Assembly (NCBI RefSeq): GCF_964355755.1
Contig: NC_092675.1
Span: 7,350,312-7,414,311, forward strand
Origin: Antedon mediterranea
Lineage: Eukaryota; Echinodermata; Crinoidea; Comatulida; Antedonidae
DNA length: 64,000 bases
Direction: 5' to 3'
Positions within the stretch are counted from its first letter, which is position 1; each line of letters begins with the position of its first letter. The position numbers and the translations under genes were made by a program. The notes beneath the pieces were generated by a model that ran no database searches, was not told the DNA's origin, and was given only the letters and a program-made list of their open reading frames with translations. This document shows positions 10,652 through 20,660 of the stretch, one piece after another.

Positions 10652-11149
10652 CAGGGCCCATATCTTGCATCTGTTAGTCCAGGCACGTTGAACTCCATCA
10701 TGGTGTCTTACCTTCCAAAAGAGATTGAAATTTGCTTTTGTTAAGTCTTCCGAGATATAAACCGGCATACCCTTCAGTTTGGATTTGGCTGCAAACACAT
10801 TGTTACGGGTCCTGATTGAATTGAACCGAACAATTATTGGCCTAGGCTTGTCAGTAATAGGACCGATTCGATGAGATACTTCAATATTGTCGGACTTGAA
10901 AGTGATACCCATTTTGTCGCGAATAACCTCCGCCACCAAATCATCAGTTGACTTTGTCGAGTCCTGTAAACCGTAGAATCTAAGGTTATTGCGACGTGAA
11001 TATTGTTCTAAATAGTCCAATCTGGTTTCAATATTACTGATTTGCTCCTGCAGCTTATCAAATGCTTTGTTTAATGTCTCAGTAATAGAAGTAGTCGGCT
11101 CCTGAAGCAAGTCTTTCTTCAGCTTATCAACATCTAACTTCGGGGCCAT
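10652..11149 (-). pseudogene. LINE ORF1, first 166 codons
   Basis: Starts MAPKLDVDKLKKDLLQEPTT. A coiled-coil stretch (about residues 22-50, FDKLQEQISNIETRLDYLEQ) leads into SRRNNLRFYGL, the entrance to the RRM-like domain typical of LINE ORF1 RNA-binding proteins, followed by VSHRIGP and RPIIVRFNS. The protein binds element RNA as a chaperone. The foldback insertion at the target CAGGGCCCAT cuts the frame after IWA; the apparent tail beyond that is foldback sequence. The rest of ORF1 is at 7698-7627. No inactivating change other than the insertion is seen. Confidence 0.87.
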
Positions 11150-11563
11150 GATTACACTTGCTTTTATACAGTACCACCACTGTTTTACATATCAGGTCAC
11201 AATCACAGCTGGTAATTTCGGCCAAATTTACTAATTTGCATAAGTGACGCAGATGTTTGGAAACCTTATTGAAGGATTTTGATTTGCATATGGCTAGCAC
11301 AGTAATAGTTAACCTTGCAGTGCTTTCAACGGTGAGCCAATGGCAATAGATGCGGTATCATGGGGGTAAAATACTCACTGCTTATTTACACCGACAGAGC
11401 ATTGACCATCATCTTTAAAAGTTTACATGATAAGTCCTCCTAGATGCTATTTACGATGATAATGATACAATCGGGAAAAAACAAAGATAAATGTCTCTTT
11501 GAAAGGTGAAAATCGAGAGCAAAAAAGTTGTACGTGCTCACTCACCCAATGTCTCTGTTACAA

Positions 11564-11793
11564 AAATCGCGGTTTATTTCTAGAATTTTTACTCGATGGT
11601 ATATAAAGTTGGTTCGCACTTTCGGTACTGATTTTAACCATGTTTACTAATTAAATTGAGTTAGATAATTAGTTATTGACAATTAAAACGAATTTAGGTT
11701 CAACGATTTGCCCCAAATAGAGGTGTTTCGTGGTCGTGGTATGAACCGTCTAATGGATGTCCAACTTGAAAAATACCCACAGACAATAATGCG
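11564..11793. repeat. Repeat R, copy 1, right part
   Basis: Matches 35680-35905: an AATTTTTACT-GATGG segment, TATATAAAG (11600-11608), TTCGGTACTG, GTTTACTAATTAA, AACGAATTTAGGTTCA and TCTAATGGAT. It begins with the second copy of the LINE target duplication. Confidence 0.82.
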
Positions 11794-11918
11794 AGGATGT
11801 TTCGCATTTTCCTATCTCCTCCTACGATAATTGTTTTTAATAGCTGAAAACCGGTTGAACAGCTCGAGTACAGCATCATAATGTTGTTTAAAAAATACTA
11901 TTTTGATAGATTTAACTG

Positions 11919-12145
11919 TACGTAGTGTGGGTGTTATTATTCTTTTTAGGCTATAATCGTATTCGAGTGTTATTGAAACTCACATACATGAAACTGGAAA
12001 ATAACTACCTCCCTCTACTGCCCCAATCCTGTTTATATCCCATTATTTCTTGATAAATCTTGCAATTTAGAATTAAAATATTTAGAATATCAACATAAAC
12101 TGTCACTGACTTAAAAACGTTTTTTTGTTTTGTTTTTTAACTCAG
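11919..12145 (+). repeat. Duplicated receptor intron end (copy 2)
   Basis: Corresponds to 109-349. Both end with a T-rich tract and AACTCAG immediately before the receptor exon. Confidence 0.8.
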
Positions 12146-12385
12146 GCAATCCTAATGCTCTTCGTCGTAGTATTGCTGTACGTTTTAACATGGGGACCTT
12201 TCATGATATTTCAACTTCTGTATAGGTTTGACGTCATCGTAAGATATGAAAAAAACATATGGCTTGCATACACATTACTGAGGATATTTTATATAGGGAA
12301 TAGTTGTATGAATCCATTCTTATATGTTTTTATGTCAAGAAAATTCCGGTCAGGTATAAAGACATTGTGCTGTGTTAGACATTAA
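12146..12385 (+). CDS. Class A GPCR, terminal exon, copy 2 (shortened tail)
   Basis: After the acceptor AG (12144-12145) the frame reads AILMLFVVVLLYVLTWGPF (TM6), then TM7 with NSCMNPFLYVF and helix 8 (FMSRKFR), almost as in copy 1 at 350-688. It stops after LCCVRH, about 30 residues earlier than copy 1. Sequence homologous to the copy 1 tail continues past the stop (TGGTGGTTTAAACT versus TGGTGGCTTAAACT), so a deletion and frame change truncated the tail. TM6, TM7 and NPxxY are intact. Upstream exons for this copy are not seen between 688 and 12145, so it could be an alternative last exon of one receptor gene, a second gene, or a fragment. Confidence 0.8.
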   Translation, partial: AILMLFVVVLLYVLTWGPFMIFQLLYRFDVIVRYEKNIWLAYTLLRIFYIGNSCMNPFLYVFMSRKFRSGIKTLCCVRH

Positions 12386-14881
12386 ACATGGTGTATGGTG
12401 GTTTAAACTAATCCAGGACTCAGATAGTATAAAATATGAATGTTATAGTGGACTGTTCTTTCTCTGTAGTTTGAACAATTTATCAGTTTTCTTAATGTAA
12501 AACAGAATTTATTTTGGCGTACAATCAAAGGTTACATTTTATCAGACAAATTTAATGTCAATAGAGAAATTATTTTAGATTTATTTTATCAACCTGTTAA
12601 TCAATCTGTTTTACAATGTTACTGTGGTTTAGTATAACGAACATAAATTAATTAGAGAAAATAGAGTAGCAATTAATAATTGGTATCAATGTTAATAAAT
12701 TGGCCACAGAAGATTTTACCAAAATTTGGTTTATTATTATTATAGAAAACAAATAGATTACGTAATTATTTTCTCCCATCTGCTATGAGGCTTTTTAATG
12801 CAAACTTTCTGAAAATGTTTTTATATAATTGTTATATGACTACTTGCCATGTTTAATCTTTCTTAAAATTAGTATTTTTTGCATTTGCATTTTTCTTTTG
12901 GTGTCGTACTGTTTGCATTTTACCCATTTTATCATATTTTTACTATGTTCATATATAAGTGACAAGCAACACAATTTTCGAGCAAGTGTGCTTGACGAAA
13001 TAAATAAGAATGTAAGAAATACAAAATTAGCTTATTCATTAAATGATAATACAGTATATGGTTTGATGTTATCGTGGTCTTGTGTAAATTATTATCACAT
13101 TTATATTAACCGTAGATCATATAGTGTATAGTAGTACAAGAAGGAGGATGAAGTTGCAATTTCTAATGACGAAACATCGCCACCAGGTGTTTGGGTTTTT
13201 TGCCTATTTAATATTATTTACAACAAAATTGTCTGTTAATTGTTTTCTTCATAATAATTCACTTCTTACTTTTACCTATTTATATCTCTTTAAAAAATGT
13301 GTTGGTGTGTAAAACTTTGATTATTACTGTATAGTATTTGTATTAAGGTTATGTTGATTAAAGAAAAATGACGATTTGTAGAGACTAGATTTGGGGTGGG
13401 GAACGGGTGGGTTTTGTAAATATCAGGGTACTAGTTTTCATTATTATTACATCTTTATTATTATTGTTGTAAATTGTATAGTTAGCATTGTTATGTGGTT
13501 TTATGTTGATGTAGAACGCACCTTCATATCGAAGTGTGTCACTGTTACAAAAGTTTATGTTCAATTAAATTATTATTGTTAATGTATTAGTGCGTTGTGT
13601 TATTATCAGCTGATTGATCATCCTAAGACAGTGGTGCTTAATTAACCATGCAGGGCCGTACCACTTTACTGAGATGTAAGTTTTACAGAATAAAATAAAA
13701 AATGATATATGCTGGTACTAAAAAATGCTGCAAATAGTAACAGAACAACATTAGTTGTAGCAACTGACAATAGTTTCATTGACTAACAATAAAACATGTG
13801 GACGTAAATTTTGTAAGAAGAAAGTCAAAGGGGGTCTGTTCCCTTTAAGTTAATGGACGATCCTGTCAAAACGCCACAAACAACCGGGAAATTTGAACAA
13901 AAAATGGGGGGTTTTAAAATTGCTCGTATGAAAAAAACGTGTAGCCCTACATTAAATCAAATTATGTTTTAAAATTACAAATCACAAATTATAACTCTTG
14001 TACAAAAAAAATGAAATGACAAGTAGTTATCGAGAAAATGCAATTTTAGTTTACTTTTTACGTTAGGACTGCTCACAGGCTTTTAAAAAATGTCTCCTAT
14101 CTTTTAACACTAGCAGGTCACTGAATATCCAAGAGACAGCTTCAACGAAAGAGGTGTTTCGACAAGCAATATTAACAATTTATAGCTCATAAAAATTCTA
14201 GATTTTCCAGATCTTATAACACTTTGGACTCCAACTCCAACCTACTTCGCAGAGTTATTTCAAATTATCAACATCATCTTGTTGCTAATACCGTACAACC
14301 ACCGTTAGGTTGTGAGGGTGGTGAAAACATGGGATATCTCTATACTGTAAATGTTAGGCGTAAATGGCTAATATTATCACAAATCTAACGTTCTGACATT
14401 GTAGAAACCATCTTCATGTCAACATTTATATCTGGTAAAAGATCTGTCTGGTAAAAAATGTACAGGTAGGCCTACCCGGTATATTAAAAAAACGAACATT
14501 TCAATCGAATTATTTCGAATTTAGCTGCATACTATTATATTGCAACAATATCTAACATATGAATTCTGCAAACCAATATAATTTAGACATTCTAAAAAAT
14601 GTAAATATTAGAGTACTTGATATTCTTAAATCGCTGAGTATCGCAATGATTGAAGAAACTAGTCAAATGTAATATAATTTATGGTAATATTAATCTTTCT
14701 GTGTGTATCATGATATTACCACAAGGCGCAATCTTCATCCACTTAGCTATTTGAAACGTTCACGTTTAATTGCGCCTGTAAATAACAGACAAATCAACAT
14801 TTAATTTAATCGTGGTATTTTCACACCCACGCAGATAAATATATCGTTCCGCATCTTGGAACTACTTATCGTGTTTCTTTT
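12386..14881. other. Non-coding stretch
   Basis: AT-rich DNA without recognisable exons, RNA genes or complete transposons. The open frames of 60-100 codons at 12829-13582 are low-complexity and end at random; none has flanking splice signals that join to anything recognisable. Confidence 0.6.
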
Positions 14882-15021
14882 AAGCTCAGTCTACAATATC
14901 AAACTAATGATGTGCCCAAATATGTTAGTGATATGTCCAGATATGGTAGTGATATGACATCATCATGTCCATAAATGAGCACATCACATCATCATAAACT
15001 TTGATAGAGTAGACTGAGCTT
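14882..15021. mobile_element. MITE family A, copy 1
   Basis: Begins AAGCTCAGTCTACAATATC and ends GATAGAGTAGACTGAGCTT, near-perfect inverted ends. The middle has the family landmark GCCCAAATATG-TAGTGATATG. Eight further copies or pieces lie in the right half of the window. Confidence 0.85.
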
Positions 15022-15093
15022 CGGATTAGGACCGATTATTTATATCAGTTTACTTTTGAAATATTATAAATAAACATTATTATCACGTCGGTA

Positions 15094-15917
15094 TCTATAT
15101 TATAAGTGAGAGAGTTTGTACGTCTGTCTGTTTGTTTGTTTATTCGTTATACAAATTGTTGTTACTGCACGTAACCTTACATATGGGGTACCAAAATGAC
15201 CGTATTTGTACCGGGAATGTAAACTACATTTTAACATCATCCGCCATCTAGGATCCAAGTTAGGGACCAAAATGTGGTGGGTGGTTTGTGATGTCATTTT
15301 TGCTTGGGCTCGGGGTTGTAGGCTATCGAAATGTAAAATTATACTACAAAATTTTGCAGTATTTGAATTATCTTCAGCAAGGCGTTTGGGGAAATATAGA
15401 TATAGATATACATATTTATTAACCAATATGACACCTATTCATTTACACATTTAGCAAAGTACTTTAACCATATCCAGCTATTTATCGGGCTCTTAGATTG
15501 TTTCATTACAGACATCCATTCCTGTGTGAACATAATATACACGTTCTTTACTGTTACAGTGTTCTACTACTATATTTAAACATCATCCGCCATCTAGCAT
15601 CCAAATTAGGGGCTGGGATGGTGAGAGGAGAAAGAAGGCTGAGGGAAAGAAGTATCAAAATTAGATATTTTAATTATCAGCCAGTATGACACCTATTTAT
15701 TTACACAGGTTTACCACGTTAGATGTATACACCTCTCAATTTAAAGCTGAAGTTGAATGTGTCCTGGGAAGAATTTGTTTTTAGAAAAGAGTGTGGGGTG
15801 TTATTGAAAAGGGGATGGGGGTTGGTGGGTATAAGGAGGTACTGGCGTCGGGTGCTATGTACTGAGAAGGCTTTAAACAAATTTTAAAACCCGCTCTGGG
15901 GCGGGTATAATTGCTAG
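15094..15917 (+). mobile_element. Helitron-type non-autonomous element (824 bp)
   Basis: The 5' end reads A|TCTATATTATAAGTGAG. The 3' end carries the hairpin ACCCGC-TCTGG-GCGGGT followed by TATAATTG and CTAG|T, the expected Helitron terminus (hairpin, then CTRR, insertion between A and T, no duplication). Internally, CATCATCCGCCATCTAG with flanking sequence occurs twice (about 15233 and 15581). No Rep/helicase coding remains. Confidence 0.8.
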
Positions 15918-16813
15918 TTTTTTTATAAAAATGTATTTAATCAATTTTCTATTTATGATTATGATCGAAAAAAATCCTTCAACAATGTCGACAATAATTA
16001 AAAATAGAGGAAAAAGATTAGTTAAATTTAAAGTTTTACCTTAGACTATAAACCATGAAAATCACATAAAACAACTAATGTTGAATTCGTTTAATGTGAG
16101 AATAGTTTCATTCATATTAAACCCTATATCAATTCATGAATAAAATCGATAATGAGAAAGATACATATTGTAGGCCTAATTAAATCCGAATAATATCTAA
16201 ATGAGGACAGAAACTATTAATCTTAGGCCTAATAAAAAATAAGAAAATTCTAAATTTAATTTAAATTTTATAATAATTATACACTGGGCCTAAAATATGA
16301 GTTCTGTTCGTCAAGTATAATACTATATGATATTAAATTAACTTTAAACTTAGCTTAACTTCTGAGATTTTCCTAAAAATAACATATAATCTCAAATGAA
16401 ACATCTTAGAATCTTTTGTAGAATACAAAAGATGTACTTCGTAGTAAAGAATCAATTTCGAGATGCTTCTTAAGTCATAAAAGAATTATAATGTCAAATG
16501 CGAAAGAACCTAAATTCTGTTGGTTCACTAACTAACTAACTAACTAACTTGATTCAACCTTAGATACATTCACAAAAGTGTTTTTACTTATTTGTGAGAA
16601 ACTGATACAAGACTGTAATATTCATTTCTATGTGGTTCACCAGAAGAAGTTGTAAAGGCACAATGGGCTTTCAATAATGTTGTCAAATTGTGGAAGACAA
16701 GCAGCAGTGCCGCAATAAGATATAATAATATTTAAAGGTTTGCAGGGCGAAATCAAATATTGATATAAAGTTAGCTGTACACCACGTATATTAGTTGTGA
16801 GAAGAACTGAGTT
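15918..16813. other. Non-coding stretch with a short (CTAA)n run
   Basis: AT-rich, no gene seen. A CTAA microsatellite of about six units lies at 16526-16549. Confidence 0.6.
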
Positions 16814-16860
16814 TCTCGACGTTTCGATCAATATGTGTTGATCGTCTTCAGGAGAGTGAG
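16814..16860 (-). other. GAAGACG...CGAAACGTCG stem-loop motif
   Basis: On the minus strand CTGAAGA is followed by a perfect 7-bp stem (CGATCAA/TTGATCG) around a 6-base loop and then AAACGTCGAG. Similar GAAACGTCG stem-loops occur in dispersed repeats of many animals; a related GAAACGTCG stretch is at 46101-46138. It resembles a hammerhead ribozyme core but the helix II position is shifted by one base. Confidence 0.5.
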
Positions 16861-17027
16861 AATTAAATAACGAAAATTTGTTTTTATCAATGATTCTCAC
16901 AGGATGGTGTCCTATCATTGTATCTTTCATGATTGTTGTATTTTTATATTTGTGCTTGTGAGTTGAGTCATTTTATATGCATTTGTGTTATTCATGCTCA
17001 ATTCAGCCTTGCGCTGTATGTTTATAT

Positions 17028-17390
17028 GAAAACAGAGATTGATAGAAGGAATTGGCATGTGAAAGAACTGGACAGGGACCAAAAACAGAGATTGGTAGAA
17101 GGAATTGGTATGTGAAAGACCTGGACAGAGACCAAAAACAGAGATTGGTAGAAGGAATGGGTATGTGAAAGAACTGAACAGGGACCAAAAACAGAGATTG
17201 GTAGAAGGAATTGGTATGTGAAAAAACTGGACAGGGACCAAAAACAGAGATTGGTAGAAAGAATTGGTATGTGAAAGAACTGGACAGTGACCAAAAACAG
17301 AGATTGGTAGAAGGAATTGGTATGTGAAAGAACTGGACAGGGACCAAAAATAGAGATTGGTAAAAAGAATTGGTATGTGAAAGCAGTACG
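17028..17390. repeat. 53-bp minisatellite, nearly seven units
   Basis: Units start near 17028, 17081, 17134, 17187, 17240, 17293 and 17346, each containing CAGAGATTGGTAGAAGGAAT, then GGTATGTGAAAGAACTGGAC. Because 53 is not a multiple of three and the unit lacks reverse-strand stops, all three minus-strand frames are open across it. The resulting Phe/Pro/Ser-rich peptides are artefacts of the array. Confidence 0.93.
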
Positions 17391-18482
17391 CCTTGGCATG
17401 GAACACACGAGTAAAAATAAACAATAAACGGAGAGAACTAAGGAGGTGGTGAAAAATGTGGTTGGACAGAGTCGAAGAGAATTGCGCAGAACCGTGTGAG
17501 ATGGAGACGCGTAGTTGATGGTGTGTATGCACTGCTGATCTAACAAGGCATAAAGTAGTCACCAGTTTTAGTAAGTAGATTGATTGCCTTGGTAAAAGTA
17601 ACATGTTGAATCTGAACTCATACCACAGACATAAAAAATAGCTTTTGTTCAACATTCGTTATATATTTATTTTCACCACATGTCTGACACGAGATCAATT
17701 CTAAAGAAGCGTGGGTTAAAACATTTTCTTTAAAGTATTGATACATATCATATAAGCAAGTCAATACGTCAATGTACAATACAAAATCACAAAAAAACAA
17801 ATTGAATTTGTTTTAATTGAAGGACATTGCAACATTTAAATGTCACGACCTTTTGCGAAAAAATGAATCAAACAGAGTAAGCCTATTAATTGATAAACGA
17901 ATTGATAAACCAAAGGGAGGCCTAAAGTGGACAACATACGAAAGAAAACGAAACAATATAATATTATAAAATAGAGGCCTAAAGCAGACATCTTTAATTA
18001 GGCCTATAGCTTACACCGAGAATGCCAATGTTTTAATTTTCCTATATTAACTAATGTACATGCAGAATTATCGATAAAAGTACAGTGTTGTTGCATTAGA
18101 CAAAATAAATTAACTATTGATTAAATAAATATATAAGGTCATAAGTATTCCTTTATTAAGTCATGAGCAATCCAGTCTTGAGAATGTTTGTAAAAAATTA
18201 ATTTTAACTTTTTTTTTTTATTTTAAGACCTCCGTTTGAGGGTTGCGTTGTTTACTTTTAATATACTGAATCATACTGGTAATGTAATTTTAACAATAAT
18301 CAGATGATTAATAATATGTGAGAGCGCCATTTTTTTAAAGCAGACTACGCTCATTTGTCACATGGGTCAGTTTTATAAATCAGTAGACCAGTAATTCTCA
18401 CTTTAACATCATGTCATGTAATATACCATATGCTATAGAATTACTACACCAGATCAAGAGGGTAATTCTTTTCGTTCGTGAT
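17391..18482. other. Non-coding stretch
   Basis: No gene or complete transposon recognised. Confidence 0.55.
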
Positions 18483-18905
18483 TAAGCTTGGTTCCCATTT
18501 GAACATGCACAACGCAGAGATGTAAGTACCTCGCAAGTAATTTGACCAATCCCAACGTGATAAATTATCCTAACTTTTGCTGGTGATTGGTCAACTAAAG
18601 CTTGGTTCCCAAAGAACGCAACGAAGGGACGTACAGTACGCTTGGTTCTCACTAATGGCGCGCACCGCAAGGATGTGACGCAGGGTAGCTGCCGATCACA
18701 AGCGATGAAGTCGCTTGTTATTGGTCAACATGCTTGCGTTACGTCCTAGTAGGAACCAAGCATTAGTGATTTTCCAAAGATATTCGGCTTAATATCACTT
18801 AATTTACCAATCGCAAAAGATGGATTATTCGAATTGACGCTTGTCATTGGTTAACTCGTCAGTCTGTTAACTATGTCTATGGCTCTCTCGTCGGAACCAA
18901 GATTT
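18483..18905. mobile_element. MITE family B cluster (AAGCTTGGTTCCCA ends)
   Basis: AAGCTTGGTTCCCA occurs at 18483 and 18598. Inverted partners such as GCGTTACGTCCTAGTAGGA (followed by ACCAAGC) lie near 18735-18761 and CGGAACCAAG near 18893. Inside are pairs like ATCACAAGCGATGAAG/CGCTTGTTATTGG. It looks like two or more copies, overlapping or nested. An intact simple copy is at 29602-29777. Confidence 0.75.
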
Positions 18906-19114
18906 AAGGCTATTAATGGGTTATAATCTAGAAATACTTTTAATGTACTTATATTTTTGATACAGTCGTTACTAACTGTATGTTTACATGTACATACATA
19001 TGAAAATACATTTAACCTGAATCTCAATAGGCCTAAGGCAGTATACAGAAATAAAGATTTAGTTTGAAACGGTCAGAAATAAATGTAGGGTATGCAGGAA
19101 CAATATTGGCATTT

Positions 19115-19145
<31 letters not shown>

Positions 19146-20511
19146 TTGTTCAAATAAGGCAAGTAAAATTAAACTAAATACACCTAATTTGATTTCTGTA
19201 ATATTTATTATGATTTACAACTGCGTATGTAATGATAAATATCAATTCCTGTGTGGGCTGTTTAAGTGATTTTTAACATATTTCACATTTGATGATATTT
19301 GATTTCTGTATAAATTGAGATGTTAAAATAATCTAGCCGGATTCCCAACTGCGCATGTCTACAATGTCTCTTAAAATCGATCGTTTTAAATTGAAATTGT
19401 TAACATTTGCAAAAGTGTTTGGCTTGTTAGGAAAGTGTGTATTTTCCAATGATAGAATAAAACACTCGTACAAATTGATCTTAGTCGTCTGGGCAACGAT
19501 GAACTGTTTGCAAAATTTGGAAATCAAGTGAAAATAAATTGGCTATTTTATTTTTGTCTCCTCGGTTGGTCGGAACAGTGCCAAATAGGAAGTGCCTTGA
19601 GATACTGATTTGCCCTTCCTTTCAAATCTTTGACTAGCATATAATAACGAGAAAAACTTTACTTGAACAACATTTAAAGCGCTCTGGTAGAGGAAACTAA
19701 TAACATTTTATGCCAAGTTTTTGTTAGTGGAATACAGTTGGTGTTCTTGTTTCAAGCAGATTAATTATAAAGGTAATATTTACTATATTTATTTGTAATC
19801 ATATTTTTCAATCTAATTATTCTACCACATATCTTTTTTTAAATATTATTTTTGTTTTATTATTTATATTCATACTTTGTTATATTGTTTCTTATAATTA
19901 AAATTAATAATGAAAATGTTGTGATTAGGCCTAAGTAAAAATGTATTTAAATGTTGCTGAACACCTTGTGGATCTTAAAGCAAACTTATAAAATTATCAT
20001 TGAATTATAATTAAATCTACAAATAATTTATTTTTTGATTTTTACTTTGATTTAAAACACCCTCGTATCGTTTCCTACATGCTTGTTTTATCAGACAAAC
20101 GTCTATCCCTTCCTAAGAGGTATAAATATGATTAAAAGTTCGTAGATGAGTATTGTCAATGTTAAACTGTAGGCCACTGCATTTTCAAATGAACTATGTC
20201 TGTTTTAAAGGACTTTAGACCTACATTGCATTTACCCTGGTTAATCATAAACCGCTGAGGGTCATATTCGATAATCGGAAGCCAACCTGAATATTGAAAA
20301 TGAGTTAGTTTTAAACTATAAATACATTTCCGGCACCCATCTTGCAGAGCGGATATCCAGTACCATTGACAACCATTAACAGCCAATTAACTTCAATAAT
20401 GTATCAATTAATTCATTCAGATTAAAGAAAGTGTGACGTCCAACCAACGTGTCTTGAGTGTCTGCAGAATTTCATATGTCATGATATTTCTACATTTGTT
20501 TTTATTTTTAG
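18906..20511. other. Upstream region of the peptide gene
   Basis: Contains an (ATTT)n microsatellite at 19113-19147. The acceptor at 20510-20511 directly before the start codon implies a non-coding first exon upstream. One candidate donor is ATAAAG|GTAATA at 19772|19773. No firm promoter element is identified. Confidence 0.45.
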
Positions 20512-20518
20512 GTTATTC

Positions 20519-20660
20519 ATGATGCGTAATACACTTTCGGTCTATGCTTGTATTTTCGTCGTATGTCTGACGGTTTTTTCGGATGAATGTTGGGCGATTA
20601 ACTACTTCCAGAGGGTGATTGTTCCTCGTCGAATGAAATACCATCGTTATGGCAATCACG
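20519..20660 (+). CDS. Secreted peptide precursor, exon 1 (signal peptide and basic segment)
   Basis: Exon 1 codes residues 1-47. A T-rich acceptor (TTTTTAG, ending 20511) precedes tandem start codons at 20519 and 20522. Residues 1-26 are a signal peptide (MMRNTLSVYACIFVVCLTVF, then SDECWA). The following mature segment is very basic: INYFQRVIVPRRMKYHRYG. The exon ends in CACG|GTAGGA; reading on would run into a C-run and then a stop. One base of a Gly codon is left over, and exon 2 at 23915 supplies GT. Total precursor is 91 residues. Dibasic sites at R37R38, R50R51 and R56K57 suggest prohormone cleavage. I do not recognise the family. Antimicrobial or neuropeptide roles are both possible inferences. 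Confidence 0.72.

Larger units (their letters stand above)
3019..11563 (-). mobile_element. CR1/Jockey-group LINE, near full length, with nested insertions
   Basis: A two-ORF non-LTR retrotransposon on the minus strand: about 0.4 kb of 5' leader, ORF1 (start 11149), a 195-nt gap, ORF2 (start 7432; 2A-like peptide, AP endonuclease, reverse transcriptase), then a short 3' UTR with a hairpin and a tail seen as a T-run at 3019-3028. The direct repeat AAATCGCGG, possibly extended by TTT, flanks it, and the flanks join to give the uninterrupted repeat R known at 35640. Removing the two inserted transposons and their duplications leaves about 4.6 kb. ORF2 carries a stop and frameshifts, so this copy is dead. 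Clade assignment within the CR1/Jockey group is not certain. Confidence 0.88.

Noticed and set aside
12829-13582. Series of 60-100-codon forward frames
   Set aside because: AT-rich chance frames with no motif, no splice partners and no coding composition.
16814-16860. Calling a hammerhead ribozyme outright
   Set aside because: One extra base between the core and helix II, and no convincing helix I or III; kept only as a low-score observation.
16927-17655. Minus-strand frames of up to 242 codons rich in Phe, Pro and Ser
   Set aside because: They exist only because the 53-bp minisatellite unit has no reverse stop; they appear in all three frames.
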